Origin: Cyclobacteriaceae bacterium
GTDB taxonomy: Bacteria; Bacteroidota; Bacteroidia; Cytophagales; Cyclobacteriaceae
DNA length: 60,842 nucleotides
Assembly (NCBI GenBank): GCA_025055435.1
Contig: JANWWN010000013.1
Location: forward strand, 1-60,842
Direction: 5' to 3'
The notes beneath the pieces are model-generated. The model saw only the letters and a list, made by a program, of their open reading frames with translations, had not been told where the DNA came from and searched no databases. Positions within the stretch are counted from its first letter, which is position 1, and the number at the start of each line of letters is the position of its first letter. A program made the position numbers and the translations under genes. Positions 53,700 to 60,842 of this stretch are shown here, in pieces.

Positions 53700-56510
53700 T
53701 TATTTAATTTCAACGGTTACTTCACTGATCTCAGTGCCGTTATAAAACTTCAGCTTATATTTTCCTTTGCCTGCATACACCGGTTTTTCTTCAGCAGCCG
53801 GTTGTTTACCTTTTTTAGCAGGTGCGGGGGGTGCAGGTTGTATTTTTACATCCCACACAAACCACTGGAAGCCCGGCTCACCCGATGTGGTTAATTTCCG
53901 CACCACATTATTCTTCTCATCCAGTATTTCCACGTTGATTTTATCAGCAGCTTTTCCTACATAATACAACACCGATACCTTTGGCTCGATGATCTGATCC
54001 CACGGATAGGGCCGTTGCCCCCACCGTTCATTATAGCGAATAGCTTCGGTTGCAAATACCTGAATGGGTTTAGCCGGATTTTTCAGGGCCTGTAAGGGCT
54101 TCACATCAGTCACAAAAATGCTGCGGCCGTGCGTGGCTACAACCAATTCGTTGTCGCGGGGATGCACCATCATGTCATAAGCGGGCACATGCAACATGCC
54201 GGTGAGAAAATGCCAGTTGCCTCCGCGGTTAAAACTTATCCAGGTGCCGTTATCCATACCGGCATACAATATATCAGCCACTACGGGATCCTGAATTATG
54301 ACGTTGGCAACCGACTCAGGCATATCGCCTTTTATGGAATTCCAGGTTTTGCCGTAATCCGAACTGATGTAGAGATAGGTATTGAAATCATCATCGCGGT
54401 ACCCATTGAGCGAAACCAGGACAGTGCCTTCGTGATGAGGAGAAGGGAAAACACTGCTGATCCATTTGTTATCCGGAAGACCTTTCGAGATGGATTCCCA
54501 GCTTCCGCCACCGTTACGACTTACCCACAGGTTGCCGTCATCGGTGCCGGCGTACAATAAACCGAATTTAAGTGGTGATTCGGCCAGGGCCGAAATGGTG
54601 GAAAAGGGCACATCACCCTGTGGTTTGTTTTTTGTAAGGTCATCACTTATTGCTTCCCATGTTTCTCCGCGGTTCAGGCTTCTGAAAACTTTTTGTGCAG
54701 CCATATACACGATATCCGGATTATGGCGACTGAGCAACAAAGGTGTTCGCCAGTTCCAGCGGTATGCCGGTTCGCCTATATCGTTGCGGGGTGTGATGCG
54801 CGCAGGCTGTTTGCCTGGTTCATTTCGGAAATAATTACCAAACTGAAATCCCCAGTAAACGCGTTTGCTGTCGCGCGGGTCGGGTACGACGTACATGCCA
54901 TCACCTCCACCTACTACCTCCCAGTGTTTGGTAATGTTGGGTACTGACTTAGATGAACCTTTCAGAACGCCGTTATCCTGTAAACCGCCATATACGTTGT
55001 ATGGCGTTTCCATATCAACCTGAACCGTGTAAAACTGGCCAACAGGCATGTTGTTGATGTGCTTCCAGTAGGCACCTTCGTCATAACTTACATATAAACC
55101 TCCATCGTTTCCCAGCAGCATATGTTTACCGTTGGCCGGATTAATCCAAAGTGCATGATGATCAACGTGAATATCCATTTCTCCGCGCAAAGTGTCGAGG
55201 CGGTGCCAGGTTACCCCTGCATCGGTTGATTTTAACATCGGCACCCCATAGATATATACCTTGTTACAGTCGGACGGGTCCACACGCATTTCGGCAAAGT
55301 AGTAACCATAGGTAAAGAACACACCTTCCAGGTCGTAGCTGTTCATTTTTTTCCAGGTACCGCCAAAATCGTCCGACCGGTAAACCTCTGCACCAATGAT
55401 TTTTGTATTGAACAAACTGGCGTTGGCATCACCACCCAGGTAATCGTAAAGTGCTTTAGGCAGGTATTTATTTTCGCGCACCTCCTGTTTTACACGCTTG
55501 GCATCGTATTTCTGCGGAAAACGGTTGTCGCGCAGAAACTCATCCAGTTTTTTATCGTCCAGCTTCAGGAAGGCATCCTTTGTCATCTCTTTAAAGTCGG
55601 TGGCTTTCAGTTTATCGGTGGTTTCCGGTTTTTGGGTTTGAGGTATTTCACCCTGATTATCCAGAATGGCATAAACAATGTGTGGTTGACTTTGGCATAC
55701 ATCCAGCCCGATGCGCCCCACCTGCCTTCCCTGCGGAAAGCCGGCCACTGCCTTATGCCAGGTTTCACCGCCATCGTCCGAGCGGTAAATGGCCGAGGCC
55801 GGCCCGGATTCTTTAAAATTCCATGCCTTACGATCTTTTTCCCATGCAGCAGCCAGCAACTGATTCGGGTTTTTCGGATTAACCACCAGATCAATGATAC
55901 CGGTGCTGTCGTTGATAAACAGAGTCTTCTTCCACGTCTTGCCGCCATCGGATGATTTATAGACACCGCGGTTCGGACTATTGGAATACAGTGGTCCAAC
56001 TGCAGCCACCCAAACTATATCATCGTTTTGCGGATGGATAATCACTCGGCCGATGTGATGCGTGCCGGCCAGGCCCAGGTGTTGCCAGGTTTTTCCTCCA
56101 TCGGTGGTTTTATACAATCCTGCGCCGGCATAGCTGGAGCGGCTGCTGTTTTTTTCGCCTGTCCCTACATAAAGAAGGGAAGGATTTTTCTGCGAAAGCG
56201 CCATATCGCCAATACCCATTACATGCGCGCGATCGAAAACCGGTTCGAATGTGATGCCGTTGTTTACCGTTCTGAAAATTCCACCCGAAGCGAACCCTAC
56301 GTAATATTCCGATGTATTTTGATGATTTACCTCAATATCAACTATTCGTCCGCCCTGCACGGTAGGACCAATGTTGCGAACGGGGTAATTTGCAAAAACT
56401 GATTTTTCTGCACGCTCATTGCGTTCCTTCAATGAAGTTTGCCAAACCGATTCCGATGTAGGCTGCGCCCAAACCGAAATTGCGATGAGAACGAGTAAAA
56501 TTATTCGCAT
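53700..56510 (-). CDS. Secreted VPS10/BNR-repeat propeller protein
   Basis: 936 residues with a signal peptide (IILLVLIAISVWA). Many BNR/Asp-box turns of form S-x-D-x-G-x-T-W: TTDGGKTWQHL, SSDGGKTWKKTL, SDDGGETWHKAV, SDDFGGTWKKM, SRNGGGSWESI, SSDYGKTWNSI, building two sortilin-like beta propellers. A helical, charged insert (~290-345: DKLKATDFKEMTKDAFLKLD) interrupts the first. The C-terminal ~120 residues (VLYYVGKAADKINVEILDE, APAKKGKQPAAEEK) form a FlgD/Ig-like domain. This type is often called glycosyl hydrolase, but catalytic residues are not evident. Probably periplasmic or surface. Confidence 0.88.
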   Translation of the reverse strand: MRIILLVLIAISVWAQPTSESVWQTSLKERNERAEKSVFANYPVRNIGPTVQGGRIVDIEVNHQNTSEYYVGFASGGIFRTVNNGITFEPVFDRAHVMGIGDMALSQKNPSLLYVGTGEKNSSRSSYAGAGLYKTTDGGKTWQHLGLAGTHHIGRVIIHPQNDDIVWVAAVGPLYSNSPNRGVYKSSDGGKTWKKTLFINDSTGIIDLVVNPKNPNQLLAAAWEKDRKAWNFKESGPASAIYRSDDGGETWHKAVAGFPQGRQVGRIGLDVCQSQPHIVYAILDNQGEIPQTQKPETTDKLKATDFKEMTKDAFLKLDDKKLDEFLRDNRFPQKYDAKRVKQEVRENKYLPKALYDYLGGDANASLFNTKIIGAEVYRSDDFGGTWKKMNSYDLEGVFFTYGYYFAEMRVDPSDCNKVYIYGVPMLKSTDAGVTWHRLDTLRGEMDIHVDHHALWINPANGKHMLLGNDGGLYVSYDEGAYWKHINNMPVGQFYTVQVDMETPYNVYGGLQDNGVLKGSSKSVPNITKHWEVVGGGDGMYVVPDPRDSKRVYWGFQFGNYFRNEPGKQPARITPRNDIGEPAYRWNWRTPLLLSRHNPDIVYMAAQKVFRSLNRGETWEAISDDLTKNKPQGDVPFSTISALAESPLKFGLLYAGTDDGNLWVSRNGGGSWESISKGLPDNKWISSVFPSPHHEGTVLVSLNGYRDDDFNTYLYISSDYGKTWNSIKGDMPESVANVIIQDPVVADILYAGMDNGTWISFNRGGNWHFLTGMLHVPAYDMMVHPRDNELVVATHGRSIFVTDVKPLQALKNPAKPIQVFATEAIRYNERWGQRPYPWDQIIEPKVSVLYYVGKAADKINVEILDEKNNVVRKLTTSGEPGFQWFVWDVKIQPAPPAPAKKGKQPAAEEKPVYAGKGKYKLKFYNGTEISEVTVEIK

Positions 56511-56602
56511 ACGTTTTTTGTCAATTTTGCTAAATATAAAGAATTCCTTACGTGGCAGGTTACGATCGGACCCGACTGTTATTTTAGTGGAAAATTTACC
56601 TT

Positions 56603-56971
56603 ATGGTGAACGACCCGGAGCTGAACGGAAAATATCTTGGCACCATTTCCGGTGACTTCGTAAAAGTAGCCGATAACCTGAAAGAAGCCTCCTATCAGAT
56701 TCGGGTGCGCGGATTTTCAGACCACCCGATTTTTCCGGTTTGCAAAGAAGAACAACCCATCGGACAGTTGCTGATTGACCGCTCGCTGGCCAACACAACC
56801 TGGAATTACTATGCATCGTATCTGGATGAATTTGTTCAGCGCGGACTGATTGATGAAAACAAACAGGAAGAATTTAAAGCCGCCTACAAAAACCCGGATG
56901 AGTACTGTTGTTTGTTTGTAGTGGACAAAGCGTTTACCAATTTTGTTTTCATACCTTACCCGGAAGACTGA
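56603..56971 (+). CDS. Conserved small protein of unknown function, coupled to the propeller kinase
   Basis: 122 residues, no signal peptide or membrane helix, likely cytosolic. Begins MVNDPELNGKYLGTISGDFV and ends FTNFVFIPYPED. A basic/aromatic centre (YQIRVRGFSDHPIFPVCKEE, then SLANTTWNYYASYLDEFVQR) suggests a compact alpha/beta fold. I do not recognise the family. Its TGA stop shares a base with the ATG of the 1058-residue kinase, so their translation is probably linked. Confidence 0.7.
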   Translation: MVNDPELNGKYLGTISGDFVKVADNLKEASYQIRVRGFSDHPIFPVCKEEQPIGQLLIDRSLANTTWNYYASYLDEFVQRGLIDENKQEEFKAAYKNPDEYCCLFVVDKAFTNFVFIPYPED

Positions 56972-59900
56972 TGCGGTGGCTGGCGTTATTAGGGCTTACT
57001 CTCCTCACGCTGCAAACCCCTGGGCAGGACTCCAGCCGCGAACCTGCCTTTGAACACATTGTTCCTCCCGGAACCATTCGCTCTGCCGAAATCAATGACA
57101 TCGTTCAGGATAAAAAAGGATTAATCTGGATAGCAGCCAATGGCTTATTTAGCTACGATGGCCACCGTTTTCTACACTATACCAGCCTGGCCGATTCCGG
57201 TTCCATCCTTAATCAGGAGGTTACATGCCTCCTCTACGATTCCCTTCGAAACCGCATCCTGATCGGCACACGTAATCTTGGCGTAGTGGTATATGACTAC
57301 GAGACCAATAAGCTAAGAAAACTACCCGCAAAAGATGGTACTCCGATTATTAACCACATGGTTGCAGACGCAAATGGTACCATCTGGATTGCCTCCTTTA
57401 ACAGCGGATTATTCTTTCTGAAGGAAGACACCCTGCGACGGGCCCGTGTAAAAAATTATAAAAGCATTCGGACCTCCTTTTTACTGCCGGATATAAACAG
57501 AATATTCATTGGCGACCAGCGAAAAATTTTTTTGATGGAAAATCAACAAATTACCGACTCCATCCTCCTACGATGGAACAACATTGATTTCTCAGCGCAC
57601 GGCCGGGTAATATCCATGTATAAGGACAGAAAGGGCAAATTATATGTAGGCACTGAAAAACTGGGTGTACTTGTTTACGACTTCAGCGAAAAAAAATTTG
57701 TTCAACACTTCAGTCCCGAAAAGCCACCTTTCTTTAACCGCATAAACCGCATTTACGAAGACCGAAGCGGCTTAATCTGGATGCTTACCAAAGCCGGCGG
57801 AATTGTTTTGTATAATCCTCAAACCCAGGAAATAAAAAACCTTACCCGAAATCCTTTACTTCCTTTTACACTGAGTGGCGACAACTGCAACGCCATTTTG
57901 GAAGACCGGTCGGGCATCATCTGGATCGCATCCACCGGCGCATTGAATAAATACGACAAATCCAAAATTCTTTTTCGCCACATTACCTACGACCCTAACA
58001 ATCCGAACTCTTTATCTGATAAAATGGTGCGTTGCGTGTACGAGGAACCGGACGGCACCCTGATTATCGGAACGGATGGAGGCTATCTGAATTTCATTGA
58101 ACCGAATTACGAAAAAATCAGGCGATTGAAAGTTAGGGTGCCCGGTTATTCGCTCAACTTCATGCCGGCATGTATCGAACCATGGGATGAATACAGATTG
58201 CTCATTGGCACGGCATCGGGAATACTGGTATTCAATAAAAGACAACAACGTTTTAGCACTTTACCGGGGTTAAATAAAGGCCTCCAACGGGTTTTGGTCC
58301 GGCAAATTCTATTTAGAAACAACCAGCTTTATCTGGTTGCCGGCGGCTCCTTCAGGATTATTGACCTGAGTACATCCACAGAAAAGATATATAAAAACTT
58401 TGACGATGATACGGATGAAAACCCGGTGTTTGGCGCAACAACCCTGTACGAAGATTCGCATAAACGTATTTGGATTGGTGTGCAGGGCGGAATATCACTT
58501 TTCAATCCCGACTCAACCTTTACTTTTTTCCCGGTCGAAAAACAATCACGCCGGCCCGATGGGTCCTACTTTATGGTTCTGGCTCTTCAGGAAATCAATG
58601 GTTACCTATGGATCAGCACCTTCAACAATGGTATATGGAAATTACGGCTCTCCAAACAAAATCAGGAAAAGGAACAAATCGAGCGTGTTCATATTCCCGA
58701 ACTGAATAACAACACCATCTACTGTACACTACCTGATTCGGAGGGAATGATCTGGATGACTTCCAATCAGGGCTTACTTAAATACAATCCATCTACCGGC
58801 CACCTCATGACTTTTCTACCCGAGCAGGGCGTTCAGGCACTGGAATTCAACAGGCTTGCATTTTTAAAATCGAAAAGCGGCGCATTTGTTATGGGTGGCA
58901 TCAACGGCATCAACATATTTCATCCCGAACACATCCTGACCAGGGTACACTTACCAAAACCTGTTTTATTGTTTGCAACGGGCAACAAAATGTCTGATAT
59001 ACAGTTTTATCTGAATTTGCGCGAAAAAAGTGAAATTGAATTGTCCCGGAAGCAGAATTTCATCACCTTTCATTATATAGTCAACGACTTCCGGACTCCG
59101 CGGAATTATGTTGTGGAATACCGCCTCGAAGGCCACGATCCTGACTGGATTGAAGCAACCTCAACTGAAATTTCCTATCCAAATCTGCAGCCCGGTAATT
59201 ACCGATTACGGTTACGCACCCGTGTGAATGATGTAACCAACGAAGCATCCATACTAAACATTCAAATGTATCCGCCCTTCTGGCAGCGAAGGTGGTTTAT
59301 CATAACCGGGTTCCTCGTGTTTATAGCCTTGATTCTTGGCGCTTTTCGCATTCAGGCGGAAATCAGTAAGCGAAACAAAGCCCGACTCGAACAACTGCTG
59401 CGCGAACGAACAGCCGAAATTGAGCAATCGCGTGCCGAACTGCAGGCTCTAAACGAAAAAAAAGATCTTATTTTCTCCATCCTATCCCATGATTTGCGAT
59501 CACCCCTCACTACCTTGAAAGGCTTCCTGACACTGATTGAAGAAAATGCGAACGTGCTCACCCCGGAGCAACTTTCGCAGTATGCGCAAAACATCCGAAA
59601 TTCCGTAAGCAGCGCACTCGATTTAGTGGATAACACCTTGTACTGGGCTTTATCCCAAACCGGAAGCATAAAGCGCAACCCGGCTTATTTTTCCATCGGT
59701 GAACTGATCAAAAAAATTTACAACCTCTATCAGCTTACCGCTTCGCGCAAGCGCGTAAATTTCAGGGTTGAAAACTTCGATGATATTCCGGTTTTTGCCG
59801 ATGAAAACATGGCCTATGTGGCGCTGCGCAATGTGGTTTCGAACGCCATCAAATTCACGCCGGAAGGCAAATCGGTGACCGTAAACGTGAGCCAAAACCA

Positions 59901-60147
59901 TCAACAGGCCGTAATAACCGTAAAAGATGAGGGGATTGGTATGAGCCGGGAATATGTGGATCGCGTGCTGAATCAGCAAAACGTGGCAATTAAAAAAGGT
60001 ACTGCCAATGAAAAGGGAACCGGCCTGGGCCTGATACTGTGCCGCAAGTTTATTGAACTGAATAACGGTTCGCTGGAAATTATCAGCGCGGAAAATCAGG
60101 GAACGGAATTCCGGATTTACCTGCCGCTTTATGAAGAACGAAAATGA
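56971..60147 (+). CDS. Two-component propeller (Reg_prop/Y_Y_Y) sensor histidine kinase
   Basis: 1058 residues from ATG 56971 (a frame open further up overlaps the small gene and is not used). Signal peptide LALLGLTLLTLQTPG; then about 10-14 Reg_prop repeats forming periplasmic propellers (INDIVQDKKGLIWIAANGLF, HMVADANGTIWIASFNSGLF, INRIYEDRSGLIWMLTKAGG, ILEDRSGIIWIASTGALNKY). A Y_Y_Y domain is near ~700-765 (FHYIVNDFRTPRNYVVEYRL), a membrane helix at ~774-794, then a coiled coil, HisKA with H840 in ILSHDLRSPLTTLKG, and HATPase_c (RNVVSNAIKFTPEGK, DEGIGM, GTGLGLIL). There is no receiver or AraC domain, unlike the hybrid sensors of Bacteroides. It probably senses an extracellular ligand. Overlaps thiL by 19 bases. 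Confidence 0.92.
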   Translation: MRWLALLGLTLLTLQTPGQDSSREPAFEHIVPPGTIRSAEINDIVQDKKGLIWIAANGLFSYDGHRFLHYTSLADSGSILNQEVTCLLYDSLRNRILIGTRNLGVVVYDYETNKLRKLPAKDGTPIINHMVADANGTIWIASFNSGLFFLKEDTLRRARVKNYKSIRTSFLLPDINRIFIGDQRKIFLMENQQITDSILLRWNNIDFSAHGRVISMYKDRKGKLYVGTEKLGVLVYDFSEKKFVQHFSPEKPPFFNRINRIYEDRSGLIWMLTKAGGIVLYNPQTQEIKNLTRNPLLPFTLSGDNCNAILEDRSGIIWIASTGALNKYDKSKILFRHITYDPNNPNSLSDKMVRCVYEEPDGTLIIGTDGGYLNFIEPNYEKIRRLKVRVPGYSLNFMPACIEPWDEYRLLIGTASGILVFNKRQQRFSTLPGLNKGLQRVLVRQILFRNNQLYLVAGGSFRIIDLSTSTEKIYKNFDDDTDENPVFGATTLYEDSHKRIWIGVQGGISLFNPDSTFTFFPVEKQSRRPDGSYFMVLALQEINGYLWISTFNNGIWKLRLSKQNQEKEQIERVHIPELNNNTIYCTLPDSEGMIWMTSNQGLLKYNPSTGHLMTFLPEQGVQALEFNRLAFLKSKSGAFVMGGINGINIFHPEHILTRVHLPKPVLLFATGNKMSDIQFYLNLREKSEIELSRKQNFITFHYIVNDFRTPRNYVVEYRLEGHDPDWIEATSTEISYPNLQPGNYRLRLRTRVNDVTNEASILNIQMYPPFWQRRWFIITGFLVFIALILGAFRIQAEISKRNKARLEQLLRERTAEIEQSRAELQALNEKKDLIFSILSHDLRSPLTTLKGFLTLIEENANVLTPEQLSQYAQNIRNSVSSALDLVDNTLYWALSQTGSIKRNPAYFSIGELIKKIYNLYQLTASRKRVNFRVENFDDIPVFADENMAYVALRNVVSNAIKFTPEGKSVTVNVSQNHQQAVITVKDEGIGMSREYVDRVLNQQNVAIKKGTANEKGTGLGLILCRKFIELNNGSLEIISAENQGTEFRIYLPLYEERK

Positions 60148-60842
60148 TTCCATCCCTGCGCCTGCAGCGGCACTACATTGTTCTGCTTTGTAATTAAAAC
60201 GCGCTCCTGCAGATTTTCGGTTATATATCCGATAAAATGAATATCGGGATGATTTTTTATTTTTTCGAAATCCGAAGGTGAAATGGTGAAGAGCAGCTCG
60301 TAATCTTCGCCACCGTTGAGCGCACAGGTGGCCGGGTCGAGTTTGAACTCCAGTGCAGCCGTGTTATAGGTAAGCGAATCAATCGGAATTTTATCTTCAA
60401 AAATCCTTACTCCCGTTGATGAACTGTTACATATATGCAACAGGTCCGATGCCAGTCCATCACTTACATCAATCATCGAAGTAGGCACAACACCGGCTTC
60501 CAGCAGTTCATGAACCACATCGGTACGGGCTATCGGCCGCAACTGCCGCCCTACCATATATGCATATTTTTCCAGGCCGGGCTGCATTTGCGGGTTAGCC
60601 AGAAAAACTTCCTTTTCACGCTGCAGCACCTGCAAACCCATATACGCCGCACCCAGGTCACCGGTAACACACACAATATCTTTCGGGCGCGCGCCACTTC
60701 TTAACACTGTTTTATGCTTATCAGCCTGCCCAACGGCACAAACAGATAAAATCAATCCTGAGCGGGAAGCACAAGTATCACCACCAACCAGGTCAACACC
60801 GTATTGTTCACAGGCAGCCCGTACGCCTTCATACAAGGCATC
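60129..60842 (-). CDS. thiL: Thiamine-monophosphate kinase (partial, N-terminus outside)
   Basis: About 237 residues remain; the frame runs off the right edge. It phosphorylates thiamine monophosphate to the diphosphate. Motifs: DLVGGDTCASRSGLILSVCA, DIVCVTGDLGAAYMGLQVL, MIDVSDGLASDLLHIC, ALNGGEDYELLFTI. The N-terminal metal-binding part lies outside the window. The last 19 bases overlap the end of the propeller kinase gene on the other strand. Confidence 0.94.
   Translation of the reverse strand, partial: DALYEGVRAACEQYGVDLVGGDTCASRSGLILSVCAVGQADKHKTVLRSGARPKDIVCVTGDLGAAYMGLQVLQREKEVFLANPQMQPGLEKYAYMVGRQLRPIARTDVVHELLEAGVVPTSMIDVSDGLASDLLHICNSSSTGVRIFEDKIPIDSLTYNTAALEFKLDPATCALNGGEDYELLFTISPSDFEKIKNHPDIHFIGYITENLQERVLITKQNNVVPLQAQGWNHFRSS

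Overview
The window is a continuous stretch of a Bacteroidota chromosome, most likely from the order Cytophagales (inference). Supporting signs are the TTTG / TAnnTTTG promoter elements of the Bacteroidota housekeeping sigma factor, the order ribosomal operon - carA - eno - ftsB-like gene, zinc-less (C-minus) forms of S4, S14 and L36, a lysyl-tRNA synthetase with a C-terminal extension, a fused DAHP synthase/chorismate mutase, and many families typical of the phylum (DUF2490, YfiR-like DUF4154, DUF4139, Reg_prop/Y_Y_Y histidine kinase). There is no prophage, transposase, CRISPR array, rRNA or tRNA that I can see. Coding density is very high: no gap exceeds 250 bases, and the two longest are 29262-29507 and 48679-48899.

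Layout. 1-5120 (+): end of an outer-membrane beta-barrel gene, a CPA1-type cation/proton antiporter, a DUF2490 protein, MarC, then a tightly packed HEPN - nucleotidyltransferase - RNase HI - nucleoside phosphorylase chain. 5163-9474 (-): a cell-envelope and metabolism cluster transcribed amidase, MlaD/MCE protein, acyl-CoA carboxylase beta subunit, SirB1-like protein. Divergent to it is lptD (+), whose stop codon abuts that of lysS (-), followed by proline dehydrogenase (-). 15330-18937 (+): shikimate genes (DAHP synthase-chorismate mutase, aroB, aroA) with a small convergent YtxH-like gene between aroB and aroA. 18918-23152 (-): a BtuF-like binding protein, a cytosolic PAS histidine kinase, two tandem YfiR paralogues and an M42 peptidase. 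23279-29261: Ppx/GppA phosphatase (+), sugar transporter (-), DUF4139 protein (-), Ldh-family dehydrogenase (+), a beta-barrel protein (-) and an FtsB/DivIC-like protein (-).

29508-46545 (-) is the ribosomal superoperon, transcribed from rplC at the right to rplQ, with secY, map, infA and rpoA inside it, then carA and eno. It begins at rplC with its own strong promoter, so rpsJ is not here. It is interrupted by a 172-bp gap before rpsH holding a second complete promoter with a hairpin beside it. A terminator follows rplQ.

46718-48678 (+) encodes a FecCD permease and its ATPase, possibly the partner of the distant BtuF-like protein. Then come an apparent SDR gene remnant, a YdeI-like protein, a lipoprotein MsrB (-), a MOSC protein, and a four-gene extracytoplasmic cluster (DUF2490, MORN, SCO, cytochrome c). 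The right end holds a 936-residue BNR/sortilin-type secreted propeller (-), a small unknown gene coupled to a 1058-residue propeller histidine kinase, and a partial thiL (-).

The items most worth a second look are: a perfect 16-bp inverted repeat that brackets the start codon of the PAS histidine kinase; hairpins fused to promoters at operon junctions; an internal promoter/hairpin in the spc operon; several genes predicted to be leaderless; the SDR remnant; and a REP-pair-like element next to eno. I found no clear previously undescribed multi-gene system. The HEPN/MNT/RNase HI chain, the YfiR-YfiR-kinase operon and the DUF2490-MORN-SCO-cytochrome cluster are the best candidates.
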